DNA of 26,372 bases from Reticulomyxa filosa (taxonomy: Eukaryota; Foraminifera; Reticulomyxidae). The notes under the pieces are model-generated. The model was given only the letters and a program-made list of their open reading frames with translations. It searched no databases and was not told where the DNA came from. Both the position numbers and the translations under genes were made by a program. The DNA lies in contig ASPP01007960.1 in the NCBI GenBank assembly GCA_000512085.1, positions 1 through 26,372 of the forward strand, read 5' to 3'. Below, piece by piece: positions 1 through 12,200 of the stretch (position 1 is the stretch's first letter; each line of letters opens with the position of its first letter).

Positions 1-85
1 TGTTCACTCGCATTTTTCTCTCTCTCTCTCTCACCCAATGATTGGTGTGTTTATATTTTTGCTAATCTCTTGCATTAAACAACAG

Positions 86-3000
86 GCACCCGCCATTCAA
101 AGTGCTGCACAAGAAGTGGAACAGCAATTCAAACATCGCAATGTTAAGAAAACACATGTTTTTCCTTTATTTCATTTTGTTTTTATTTATTTATTGAGCC
201 TTTCATTTGAAATGAAAACTAAAACTTTTGAAATACATAAAGACTTCAATAATCAACCTTCTGAGAGGGGGGAGGGGGGGTGTAACTGAAATTGAATAGA
301 GCGCGTTTGATACCTATGTACCCACGAGGCCAGAGATAGATCACGTTGGTACTCAAGAGTTTGAAAAGAGAACCGCAGATATAACCAGACATGTGTTAGC
401 CCGCCGAGATCGAGAAGAATTGGAACAAAGAGGAGTGTTACCGAAAAATTATTTGGGCCAGGTATTGATATTATTTGTTTATTTGTTTGTTTTGTCTTGT
501 GCAGTGAACGCCATCAAACTATAAACATTGCTCAGTTATATGGCGGCGAATCGCCCGCACCTGAGGAGGAGAAAAGACAAGGGAGAAGAAAAGCAAGAGA
601 GTCGTTACAGGTGTATCTAAAGCAAAGGCCATCGCTTATTGAAGTGCAACAGCGAGGAATTGGACATCCACTTTATTGGCAAGTCGATGACCCAGTTAAT
701 TATGGAATATATTATATATGTATATATGTATATATATATACATATATACATATACATATATATGCATATATAAATACAATAAACAGGACGAAGCAAGAAG
801 AATATTACAAGGAGAAGCTGAAAAAACGGAAAAGCATTTACAAACCTTTTTGACTCAACGAACAAAGCCGGAAGATGTTGTATATCGTGGCATTCTGCCG
901 GACACGGATTATTTCTTTGAAGACAAAGAAAGGGTTGAAGAGGCAAAGAAACGACGATTGGCAAGTAAAAAGAGCAACTTGTCGGAGCACTTTGCAAAAA
1001 AAGAGCAACAAAGAAGTGCGACGGGCGACAAGAACGACACAGTTGAGCCGATAACGGAAGAGGAAGAGAACCAGAGCAATACAATTGAAATAGCGATGGA
1101 AGGAGATACTTTCCCTGACCTAAACCAAATCGCAACAAGTCATCATCGCTATTCCAGTGCTGTGAACGATCTAAAAAATCATCTGCCATTTTCGAATGAA
1201 ACGGCGCAAGTGGTTGCGGAAACATTGATATCACGCATCGAACAAGCACGTCCAGATATTGCTTTTTGTCGTGATCCCAATTGCAAGGACCCATCGCACA
1301 GTCATATCCAGAACGACGTTCCAAATGATCGGAGAGAGTCGATGGAATTGCCCTATGGCAGGAGCAGCATTTCTCAGGCAGACACCGCCTTATTGGAACA
1401 GTCTCTCAGGCGTAGACAAAGCATTGCTGAGCTTGGACAAAAGGGTGTCATACGTAACTCTCACATTGCCAGAGGCTTGCAACCTGCTGCTGCTGATTTA
1501 GAGAATCGCTTGGAAAATCGAATGATCAGGCAGCAAATGGAAACTTTGGGATTGGTGCGAAGACCATCATTGGTTTAGTAATGTTGTATTTTTATTTTTT
1601 TTATTTTTTATTTTGTTTAAAGTTTGCCTCCACGCAAAAAAAAATAATAATGACAAAAAAAAAGGCTGATTCGCTTCAACCTCAAGCAGAAGCACTGGAA
1701 ACCCTGTTCCAACGGCGACAATTAGATATATCACCAACAGATGCCCATCCATTGAACTCCAAAACGGCGTTCAAAAACGAAGTGGCTCCGTCGATCACTG
1801 CAGCTGCCAAGGCGGTGAACCGAAGACGTATGAGCTTCAAGCTCAACCAAGCGTTGGCTGGCAGGAGAGATTATCAGAATCTGGTCGATGATGGAATTGT
1901 TCTAAGCGACCGAATCGCGCCGACGTTGCATGCGCAAGCACAGTCGTTGCAAGAGAAACTCAAAGAACGAGTCACAGAACATTACTTGAAGAGAAAAGGC
2001 GTTTTACCTGCGAAATTGGACTTGGATAGCGCCTTGCAAAGTGTGGCGGGCACTCTGCAAGAAAGCTTGGTCGTACGTCCATCTCTGGTGCATGACGAGG
2101 CATTTGTCCAAGCGATGGTACAACATGTCGATCTTGATTCAATAAGGCCAAAGGGAATTGTTGAAGAAATGGAAGAAATCGAGGTGTGTTCGATTGGAAC
2201 TTTGAGTATATATGTATATATACATATATTATATATATGTTTTTTTACTCCATTTCCATTCCTCTGTTGCTCAGGAATTTCAAGCAAAACGCGAAGACAT
2301 TACAAACAAATTGGCCCGACGGTTGTCCCTACGTGCAACTCCACAAGAACTGCAACAACGCAATGTGATTCCATTGGAAGGGGATTACTTTGACGACGCG
2401 TCTGGTGCGATTGAGTTGAAGGAAATTCGCCATCGATTGGCCAAAGAAGATTTGAAAAAGAAAATGTTCAATCGTGTGACGCCAAAAGAGTTGGTGCAAA
2501 GAGGACTGACACGGGAAGAATATCTGCAAATGGACAGAGAACAGGCAGATGTCGCAATCAAAGAATCCCGCAAAGGGGCAATCCAAGCTTTGTCCAAAAA
2601 ATTGAACGAACTTTATAATCCCTTTCAAAAATTGGAAACCATCGGAGTGGTTCCTCAGGGTTATTTCGAACAAAGAGTTACGTTGGGTCTTGTCTATTTG
2701 TTATTGTTATATGTAATACGTATATGTATACATATATACCAACGTATAGGCGGAAGATATCTCGTCCGGACATCGAAGACAAGAAAGTGTAGTACAAGAG
2801 CTGCAACAACGATTCCTGGAAAGGCCAGAATTTGCGGAGGTGGTCGCGGAAGGAATTGTGGACGAGTTGGGACGTCCGCAAAGACCTGATGATGAATGGA
2901 ATGACACATAAACAACGAACAAAGCGCAGATGAAAACGAATGGGGGTCGGATCGAGCGCAGGAAAAGCGATTGGAAGATTTAGAGCAGCGAATCTCGCGA

Positions 3001-6000
3001 CGCCCTGATCAGCAAGAGTTGATGAAAAAACAAATCTTGTATTCCACAGATATGGCCCCTGCCATTCAAAACAATGCCAAGCAATTGCAACGAGGCTTGC
3101 AACGACGCAAGTCAATTGACGATATTGTGGCGTTGGGCATTATCCACGACAATAGCCAAGCACCTGCCATTCAGTCTGCAGCCGACTCATTGGAAAAAGA
3201 AATCACGCGCCAACAGCTCAGCAAATCGATCAAGCAACGTCCAGATAAACTGTATTTGGAAAACAATCGCGTGCTTGTCAACGAGGAGGTCAATAAACAC
3301 GAAAAAAAATATGTCCGCGAAAAGTTGCAACAGCAATTAGGACGCGAACGTCGTCCGACCATGATGGACCTGGAACTGCGAGGGGTTGTCCCCGAAGGCT
3401 ATTTCTCCAGTGCCGAACGCGCAATTACCTTGCAACATCGAAACAGACAATCGGTCATCGATGACTTGAAATTACGTTTGGAGCAAAGGCCCGATTATTC
3501 CAGAATGCTTGCATCTGGACTTTTGCAAAAAGCTCTGGTATTTATTGTATAATCGTTGTGTATCTTTTTCTTTTTTTTTTAAAAAAAAAAAAAAAAAAAA
3601 GGGGGACATTGAATTTTTTTTATTTAAATAGGAACACCATGAGGCCAAACAACAACTGGAAAAATTCGCGAGTGAACTGGAATCCCCTGAAGCAAGAGCG
3701 AATGCGAAGGCAGCGAAATCAGCTTTGGAAGAGAAGTTGGACAGAGAGAGAAGACCAAGCTATGTCGACTTGCAGAAAAAAAATATACTGAAAAAATCAT
3801 TCAATCCAAATGTAGACGCAATGGCAAATGCATCGGCAAAGGCTGAATTGGAAAGACACGCCTTGGAACATAACTTGAAGTTTCAATTAGCATCGCGAAG
3901 AGATCCAGAAGACATGGTCGACTCTGGATATTTATACTATCCGGTCAATGACGAGCGAGCGCTTTCGCCTGGATTACACGGCGTTGCCCATGAATTGCAA
4001 GAGAATTTGAAAGAAAGACCACATGAGGAGTACTTGATTCAAAAAGGAATTATACACAAAGACGAGTCCCCTGACGATGAAAACCACCCCCGACAGGGCT
4101 ATCCCGATAATGCGACAGAAGAAGTCGAGGAAGAGGAGGAGGAACGCAACCAACACGCACAGGGACGACAAGTGACAACGACTCAGAAATCCTCCAATCG
4201 CTTCGCTTATCAAACAAAACCACAAAGATCACAAGACATGCCACAATTGATCCACCAAGATGTACATGAGCCGCATTTGGAAGTTGATGTGTTGGTACCG
4301 GAACCGGAATTGAGCGATGTTGCCATCAAGTCTTCTCCGCTGGCGTTCATGAATGTGCTTGATTCTCTCCAGGAGCTCAATGAAGCTAAAATTGATATTG
4401 CCAATAAGTACATAACCCAAATGAAAGACAAGGCAACAGTTTTGTAAAACAAATTGTATCGGCTTTTATTAGTACCTTTGGCTTTTGACATCACAATAAA
4501 AATAATGCAAATGTACATCCAAGTCAATTTGACCAGATAACAAATAAACTTTTTTTTTTTTTTCTCTTAGAAACTTTTTGAAACCAAGTCGTTGTTCCAA
4601 AAAATCGAGAAATATGGATTGGACCATTTGGATGTGGAATTTAAATCCTGTGGAGATGTGGACGCGGACTTGGAAGCACTGAAAAACGAACTGATCCAAT
4701 TGCAAACTGACTTGTACAAAATGGATGACGAATATCGGCCTGTGCATTCCAAGTTACGGCAAATCAACACAATAGGAAACGATTTGGAAAAGTACCAAGA
4801 CAACTACCAGTCGACCATGGCGCAGTTGAGACGTGTGCATACCAGGATCAATCAAGTGTTGCTGGAACACCAAACTCAACGTGACAGCGCCATGACGGCA
4901 TTGCAAGCAACGGAATTGCAACAAGCAGTAATGAAATCAAAAATTAGTGACAAAATCGCAGAGACGTTAGTGAACATTGATCGGTTGGAACAACAATTGA
5001 GAGAAGCAAAAGAAGAGCGAATTGCGGCCCAATCTTATGCCACCTCCGTGACTGGCTTGTACCGAAGCTATTTTGGCACGGCACAACAAGAGCATCAATT
5101 CGAACAGGAGTGCAAATCTCCAAAGGAATTGGAACTCGAAGACGAATTGAACATGTCCAAAAACTTTTTGACTGGGTTGAACGAATTTCTGAAAGGATTG
5201 AAAAAATTGAGAAAAGAACAAAGAAACAAAGTTGCCCATTTGGAACAAGTCATCGAACAGTTCCACAAACAAAGGGCTGCTGTCGCCGAAAAAATCGGAA
5301 CTTTAGAAAGTGAAGCTATCGAAAAGTTGCGCACTATTCGTCATCAATTCATTGCACCGTTGCAAGAGCAATTGATTTTACAAGATAGACCACAGAATCA
5401 ATTTCTTCTTCAGTTACTATCATCTTTAATATATACATATACATATATGCATGTATATATTACATAATATATAAGAGGATGTTTTCATTTGCTCTTTTAT
5501 AAGTGTTTTTCTTTTGTCTTGTACAGAGAGAGCAATGACAACGAAACTAAAACATATGGTGGTCCTGCGTTATCATTGGAAGATATCCTGAAAAAACGAG
5601 TCAACCGAATGAATCAAGTGTACAAAAAATTACGCGACTTAGAAAGCAGGGCGATGACAACTGGAAGTCGTGAGTATTTGCGTGGGTTGACAGAAATCAC
5701 TGAGTTACAAGTCATTATGAGAAACCAGTATTTGAAATACTTTTTCACTACCTTTGTTACCAAGGCCAATCAAATGTTCCATGACTTGCAACTAGCATCA
5801 ATTGCAATTACTGAAAAAACTTCCAGTTGGGAATTATATGTCTTAAAAAAAAAAAAAAGAAAGGACTCGATTTGAGTTTTAGACCAAAAAAAGTTGAACG
5901 AATTGTGTTGCACAGGTGCCAATGATCCAAGTGTCACCAATCTGTCCGGGGTCAAAACGTTGGTTCGAGTGTTAGAACGCAACAAACGATCCGTCCATCT

Positions 6001-6379
6001 AGCAGAGGATATAGAAGAAGCGATGAGATTTGTGGAGGCAATGCCTGACCGCGAAATAGTCATTATGCAAGTCGCTCGACACTTGGCACTTGCGACGCCA
6101 TACAAACAGTTCATCACTGGCAAACATCGCCCTCCTAGCATGATGCCATCGCTCCCAGAAAATGATAACCGTGATCTGAATAACTCTTACGTGCTTCTGG
6201 AACTTTTCATTACAAAGTTGTTGGAAGAATGGATTGGTTCAGTGTGCAATGCTTTTGGCAAGACAATCGCAACAAGTGTAAGGATAGCACTTGAGGATGA
6301 TGTCATTGCCCAAGTGCGGCCTTCCAATGCAGCAAGACTGATTATTAACTGTGTCTGGGGCTTGGATAGTGCCTTGTAA
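86..6379 (+). CDS. RPEL-repeat array protein with coiled-coil C-terminus (5'-partial, 11 exons)
   Basis: Predicted G-actin-binding protein. Exons: 86-142, 300-461, 536-694, 787-1572, 1665-2183, 2275-2676, 2750-3537 (one unresolved junction near 2858-2961), 3632-4438, 4571-5412, 5527-5825, 5916-6379; about 1,760 residues remain. The window opens inside an intron, so the start is missing. Exons up to 4438 carry about 20 copies of a pattern like LxxxLxxRPxxxxLxxxGI(L/V), for example RISRRPDQQELMKKQIL near 2986, KLKERVTEHYLKRKGVLP near 1957 and ENLKERPHEEYLIQKGII near 4001. This matches the RPEL actin-binding motif of MRTF and Phactr proteins. Spacers often read APAIQSAA or similar (86, 3055, 3160). 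After an acidic linker (about 4060-4150), 4571-5825 is a long charged coiled coil. The last exon (5916-6379) is a mixed helical region I do not recognise. Introns in the RPEL half are phase 0; the two in the C-terminal half are phases 2 and 1. RPEL identity is strong; an actin role is inferred from the family. Confidence 0.5.
143..299 (+). other. Intron with G-rich tract in the RPEL gene
   Basis: This phase-0 intron starts GTTAAG and ends AATAG. It is longer than its neighbours (157 nt) and carries two runs of guanines at about 265-280. The first exon ends in the middle of an RPEL-like unit (…EQQFKHRN), so a further small exon inside it cannot be excluded. Confidence 0.5.
709..773 (+). repeat. 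Intronic (TA/TG/CA)n palindromic microsatellite
   Basis: The core of intron 695-786 is almost pure alternating purine-pyrimidine sequence. TATATG units on the left are mirrored by CATATA units on the right, so a transcript could fold back on itself. Confidence 0.5.
2209..2240 (+). repeat. Intronic TATATG/CATATA palindrome
   Basis: Within intron 2184-2274, TATATGTATATATACATATA reads nearly the same on both strands, and more TA repeats follow it. Confidence 0.5.
2709..2741 (+). repeat. Intronic TATATG/CATATA palindrome
   Basis: Intron 2677-2749 contains GTATATGTATACATATATAC, a near-perfect inverted repeat centred on GTATAC. Confidence 0.5.
2858..2961 (+). other. Unresolved exon junction in the RPEL gene
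   Basis: The frame that encodes the RPEL unit starting at 2750 runs into TAA at 2909-2911. The next units are in another frame, open from 2905. Three readings fit: a phase-0 intron 2858-2961 (104 nt, GTGGAC…GCGCAG); a phase-1 intron 2874-2929 (56 nt); or one base missing from the assembly. The stretch is much richer in G+C than the other introns and both frames look coding-like, so I cannot choose. Confidence 0.5.
5429..5472 (+). repeat. Intronic TATACA/TGTATA palindrome
   Basis: Intron 5413-5526 carries TATACATATACATATATGCA followed by TGTATATATTA, again self-complementary and TA-rich. Confidence 0.5.
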
Positions 6380-6881
6380 TTAGATAAACTGATACAAAAT
6401 ATAACAATATAAAAATACTCTTTATTTCTGTGTTAAGTACCATTCTAATGTATAGTGGTTTGTGCAGAAAATGAATGTTTACAAATGCCTTTTTTTTTCA
6501 CCTGAGAGTTTTGTGTTGAGGTTTTGTGCGATTGATGTTGAGATAACTTTGTATGAGTCTATGTGTCCATTTGGAGTTTAACTGGACCTTTAACCAGAAC
6601 GAATTTTGACACTCAAAACACTCTTTGTCATTTCACAATCCATTTCGTGGCGATATTACTACTTTTTCTTTTAATCAATAATTCTCAGCAAAAGTCAAGT
6701 ATTTTAGTAAAAATTACAAATATTTTGAGTTTGTGCAACCAATCGTGGAAAGTAATAATTGCATTTGTTCGTTGAAGATTCTAAAGGTATGTAAAATAAA
6801 AACCAGCCCGAACGTTTAAAAAAATTTTTTTGCGCCCAGGCTTGGCTATACCGAAACAAATAAATATTACTAAACGATTTA
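6380..6881. other. Intergenic region between two + strand genes
   Basis: About 500 bases with no supportable exon. It should hold the 3' end of the RPEL gene and the promoter of the next gene. No canonical AATAAA follows the stop closely, although an AT-rich AATATAAAAATAC stretch lies at about 6403-6418. Confidence 0.5.
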
Positions 6882-8396
6882 ATGTCCACAAAAAAAAAGA
6901 GTAGAGATCCACTATTCCGAGAGAAAGTGACGAATTTTAGCAAAGAGTTGACAGACTTTGCCCAAAAAAACGGAAACACAGGTAAAAAACGGCCTTCAAA
7001 TCAACATCAGTGCTTTGTTTGTGCTTGTAGAACGTACACATCAGAGTCACTTTTTTTTCTCTTATCTATTCTCGTTTGTTAAGTTGTAAAAATAGAGCCA
7101 GAAGCACATAACAAACATACAGATTACAAAAAAAAAATACGCTTTCACACTTGCCCAAAGTGTGAAATGAAGCCAATACTCGATGTTATCAAAATGCGAG
7201 TAACCAGAGAATATCTTTTTCCCTGTATATGTATGGAAAAAAGTGCATCAACAAACACCAATAAGCATATATGTTGCACTGAGACACCGGCGCGGATGAT
7301 TAGCGATTTATCTGACGGACACAAAGTATACATTGATATGTTTTGTAAAATAAGTCATGTAAATGGAAACGAATGCACAACCAAGATCTCTTGGAAAAGA
7401 ATACAACAAACAACGTGGAACAGAAATAGCCAGCCACAAGTTTAGTAACTGTTCAGATGTTTTATTGTTTTTGTATGTTTGATTTATCATTAGGCATAAC
7501 AAAAGATTATAATTTTTTTATACGTATAATTCATTTATTGTTTTAGATTTATTGTACTAAGCCCCATAAAAAAAATGTTACAGTGCGATAATATTCGTAT
7601 CACTGCAATAAAAAAGGCATTCGCCACTATTGGAAGCAGTAGTTGGGGTGATATAGAATTACATGTGACAGGGCCCGATTTAGTAAAAAAAAAACCTTAC
7701 ACAAGATTGGGGGTAGGATTAAACATGATTTCGAGAAAAGATTGGAGACCTGGATTCCTGTTTATGAGCACTACGGACCCAACATTACAGGCCGATATAA
7801 AATTAGAACTCAGTTTTCCGAATTTGTTTGAAGGTTTGTTGTCCTTTTTTTTTATCGCACGGACTCAGTCTTTTTTTTTTTTTTGTACCTCCGAATAGTA
7901 AAAAAAAAAAGATCAAAGCTGTTTGCTTTTTGACAAAAAAGGGGAAATTTTGTTGGCCTGGCCAAAACAAGATTGTCCTCAAGAATATGAAACAGTGTTT
8001 CATATCAAAAATACCTCAAATTTTAAAGATATGGTCCTTTTTAGCAAGTACGATAATATCCTTTACCACAATGACATTCAAAATCAATTTGTTGAAATGG
8101 AAGAAAAACAATTAAAAAAAAAAAATGAAAGGCACGTCATAAATGTAAGTGAAAGCAATTATGACCATGACTCAGATCTGAATATGTTAATTGCTGGTCC
8201 TGTTTCGCTTGATTTTGATATGATTGATTTGCGCCTGAGTACGCATAAAGAATGGCTTGCTTTCCAATCCAGTGATGAAATATATAGCACGCAAGATGAT
8301 TTTGTATCAACGGATAAATACTTTAATTTTGAAACAATGTCTGGGTTTGATTCAAACGTATTTTTTGACGAATCCAGCGAATATTTAAATAACTAG
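6882..8396 (+). CDS. Unrecognised 392-residue protein with Cys pairs and acidic C-terminus
   Basis: Not recognised. Exons 6882-6981, 7096-7439, 7584-7833 and 7912-8396 join with matching phases (1, 0, 1) and total 1,179 nt. The ATG at 6882 gives a Lys-rich N-terminus (MSTKKKSRD). Residues about 48-75 contain CPKC (in FHTCPKCEMKP) and CIC, with a CC pair further on, suggestive of metal binding. The middle (WGDIELHVTG…YTRLGVGLNM…WRPGFLFMSTTDP) alternates hydrophobic and polar residues like a beta-sandwich. The C-terminal ~110 residues are rich in Asp, Glu, Ser and Phe and end in FFDESSEYLNN, like an acidic activation region. A DNA-binding regulator is one guess, but no family signature was identified. 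The first junction is the least certain: the intron 6982-7095 also contains CFVCAC in frame, so an alternative exon end is possible. Confidence 0.5.
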
Positions 8397-8484
8397 TATA
8401 GTAGAAATGTGACAAAAGCTTAACAAAATTTTTTCGTAGCAAGTACAAAAATTTTTTGTTTGCCTATTTTTTTAATGTTTTTAC

Positions 8485-8490
8485 AATAAA
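8485..8490 (+). promoter_or_regulatory. Probable polyadenylation signal AATAAA
   Basis: AATAAA lies about 90 bases after the TAG ending the 6882-8396 gene, in an AT-rich region and followed by a GT-rich stretch. Position and sequence fit a poly(A) signal. Confidence 0.5.
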
Positions 8491-9267
8491 GTTCTTTGTT
8501 ATTGTTCTAATCTAAATATTGATATGTCCCACAATTTCTTCACATAAAAAGATGTTTTCAAAACATAGACAATTTCAATTGATCTAAAAAAAAATTTATG
8601 CCGAATGGCCAATCATGGAAACTGTGTATCAGTAAAGCAGGTCTAATCGAAAAAACTCAGAAACTTGATTATCAATGCTGAATGATTGACGCAAGTGGCA
8701 ATATTGTGCTTGGTGACGCAATAAGGACAAAAAATTTGCAGTTATAAAAACATTTTATATATCCAAATAACAGCCAACGAAGAATCACAGGGTTTCATTT
8801 CACTACTTTTTTTAAAATTTTTTTTATTTAAAAACACGTCATTTTTGAAAAGAAAATGTCTATAGCAACAAAATCCTAGAAATAGAATCATAAGTCCCAA
8901 GAGTGCAATTTTCATGAATTATTGTTATGAAATATAATGAGACTTTTACTTCTACAAGTGACTTTTTTTGACAACTTAGTCATAAAATTTTTAAGGTGTT
9001 TCAAATAATTTTAATGTTTTACTGCAATTTTTTTTATCGTTACGCTTTGAGCAAGATCTGTATACTTACTTGTACCTCTCAAATTTTTTGTATCACAGGT
9101 TGCATACGTAGCGTTTCTTACCATCTGTTTTGGTAGGTTTTTAAGCAACGGAAAGACATTTTTGGATTTTTTCCGCTAAAATATTGACAAAAAACAAAGT
9201 AAAAAACTTGAAGTTTAAACGAAAGGTTTAACAAACTGGAAAAGTTCCATTTTGCGAAAATTATCGA
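8491..9267. other. Intergenic AT-rich region
   Basis: About 780 bases of AT-rich sequence with many short A and T runs. I see no exon with supporting codon structure on either strand. It should contain the promoter of the Csm1-like gene. Confidence 0.5.
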
Positions 9268-12200
9268 TGCCAGTTTAGTCTCTCCTCTCTCTGGACTATC
9301 TTATCTGAGAAAATAGGACCAAAAGGACAAATATGCAAACAAAAAAAACATAAAAACAAACTGTTGCTGGATATTTTAGGTCCAAAAACGCCGATTGCAG
9401 CAGGTTTTTATTATTTTTGTTAACACAAAGTTTTTTATTGTGCATCAACAAAAAAAGATTGTTGACTGACATAATGAAAACAAGGATGCTGGTGAGACTG
9501 AGACGTCTCAAAAACGTCGTCGATATAATTCGGAACAAGTGTCCGAGTCTAAATTACCGAATTCGCCAGCGGAAGAAACAGAGGTGAATCCTCCAAAGCG
9601 CAGGAGACGAACCCACCGGCGATCAGAAAAAAACACAATCTCAGACAATGAAGTTTAGTTTGGGGAAAAGAAAAAAACACTCAAAAAAATTTGCAAACAA
9701 AACAAAAACGGTATTAAAAAATTTATATTCCTCTGTTTGTTATACAACATTTATGTCGGTGTTTTTTAAATAAAAACAAGAAAACAGCACAATCAAAAAT
9801 CCGAAATGAAACGGATGATGTTGAATACCCCAACAGTGATGATGGTGTGGCGCAACAGTTATATGGTGTCACACCAAGCAATGAAAAAGACGAAGACGAG
9901 GAACAAAACAATGAGATATCACCGAAAACAAAAGAAAAAGAAAAGAAAGGAGGAAAAAATGCTGACAAAGAAAATTCGAGCAAAGTGATAAATAAAGGTA
10001 ACAAAAAGGATTCAAGGCGTCGTGAATCAGCAGTTAAAAAAAAATGTTTTTTTTTCTTTTTACAGATAATAACAGAACACAGCTCATGTTCAACCAATCA
10101 AAAACAAAAAAAGCTTGAAAAATTGGCAGAAACGAGCGAGGCAAACAGCAGCAACATTGGAAAAAATGATAAATCGAAGCAAGGTGCAGAAAATACAATA
10201 GAATCATCACCACCGCCGCCACTGCCGTTACAACAACGCTCACAAGAGCAAGACGAGACGATGTCTCTTCCAAAAGTGACGAAGCAACCTATTCGCTCCG
10301 CCACATTAAGTGACTTGAACAAACACACAAATGAGTTTTTCAAACATGCCAAATATTTAAGTGCCTCTATTCAAGCACTTAAACCACTCATGAACAAATC
10401 CCTGACCTTTAAACAAGAACAGGTGCATAACCGTATGTTTTTGTTTGTCCTTGCTTTTTTTATTATAAACAAAATAAACATATCAATGCATATATATAAT
10501 AAATATGAAAAGATGACGAACTATAATGAACTTTTGAAAGAATGCAAAAAAGTGAGCGAACAATTTGAAAAAGGGATATCGGATTTAAGCAATAGAGTAA
10601 AACATTTGATGGAGGAAAAAAAGAAGTCCGACGACAAAGTGAAGGCACAATTTCAAACGTTGCATCAGCGCTATGAAGAATTGGCAAAGAAAGCTGCTAC
10701 AAAAGATCCAGTGTTAGCACAAGAGAATCAATCCTTGAAAGCCACTCTTGAAAGTTATTTACTTATTATTATTATTATTTTTTGTTTAAATGAAAAATCG
10801 AATATAAATATAAAAATGTACAAGTATAGACCAACAAGAACAAGTGGCATCACTGGAAAGCGAATTGCAAGAAGTAAAAAAACAATTGCAAGACTGCCAG
10901 GAACAAAATAGTCAAAAAGATATTGAAATGGAAGCACAAATGTCAGAATTACGACTCAGACATACACACGAGCTGGAAATAATCGCAGCAAAATATAAAA
11001 TTGAAGAAAATCGATTGGAAATGAAATATCGAAATTTGGAAATCCAAATGAGCGATTATAAAGAAGAAATGAAACGAAAAGCAAGAGAGGAAGCAACTCA
11101 AACTGCAATTGTTATTGGACAATTAGAAAGAGAAAATGATGCATTAAAAGAGGAAATTCAATCATTGAAATCAGTTCCTTTATTAACTTTTGATTTCTTT
11201 TTTTAAAAAAAAAGCAATGCAGCGTCAAAGCCAATAGAAACAAATAAATCAATAAATTAATAACAAAAGGTAAATTCCAAGATAATGGCAAATAACTCCG
11301 AGCAAACGAATGCACAGTCACATCAAAATGCGATGCTGGAACAAGGACAAGAAACAGAAGTCAATGGAATGCTTGACACTCCAAATAGTGCTATGATTAG
11401 TCCTTGCTATGGTGACGTCAGCAGTTTAATAAATGCGGTTCAGACACGAAGATCTTCCATGCCTATTCGATCTCCATTGTCGGTACGCTCTCAACATGTT
11501 TTGGAAGTAGAATCTCGTATTGAATCGCTCAAACAGGAATTTGAAAAGTCTAAACTTGATATTACTAGTTATCAACATCAATGTTAAGTTTGTATTTTCC
11601 AATTGCTTCAAACCACTTCTGAAGATATGGTTTAGTATATAAGATTGTTTTCTAACGTCTTGATTTTAAACAAATAGTGAATGAAAACAAAAAAGAAACA
11701 AAAACATTGCAAGAACAATTGGAAGAGGCACAAATACAACATCGAAACGCATTGAGAGAACAAGAGATATTGATGCAAGTGGTTGGACTGTATGAAATGA
11801 TAACTGCAACAAAGATTAAATGCATAGATGATCCAATTTTGCAAGATGCACCGACATCAGAACGAGTTGACACATCTGGGAATGGAGCCAGTGGTCACTG
11901 TTCTCCTCAAACCAATTTGTCCAATGACAAAAATATAAATGAAAAAGAAAATAGTGACCCTGAACAATCTACAAAAGAAAATCCAAACTCTGAATCTGCA
12001 GTTAATGACTGCATTGAACATCGTGCTGTTCGATTTGAATGCAAATCGCTGAACCCTCAGACAAACTCGAGTTATATACTATATATTATTTCTGGTATAC
12101 GCGAACTTATTGCACACAAATATAATTTGATAAATAGTGTTGACGTTTATATTGAGCACCTACATTAATTTTGTTGATTACAATCTCATCAGTGCGCATA

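Noticed and set aside
263-281. G-quadruplex-like run of guanines
   Set aside because: Two long G runs without the four spaced runs of a clear quadruplex, and in an intron. Similar G or C runs occur at 17211, 20443 and 14730.
617-1324. 235-codon minus-strand ORF
   Set aside because: It lies opposite RPEL exons and runs through the intronic TA repeat; the translation has no family likeness and the + strand exons join by phase.
4439-4501. Gene end at the in-frame TAA at 4445-4447, with AATAAA at 4496-4501
   Set aside because: A phase-0 donor (GTTTTG) at 4439 joins cleanly to a strong T-rich acceptor at 4570, and the downstream exon has no start codon of its own. The stop and AATAAA are more likely intronic, though a shorter isoform ending here is possible.
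9296-9538. 80-codon hydrophobic minus-strand ORF
   Set aside because: Its Phe/Leu/Val-rich content comes from A-rich + strand sequence, and it overlaps a supported + strand exon.
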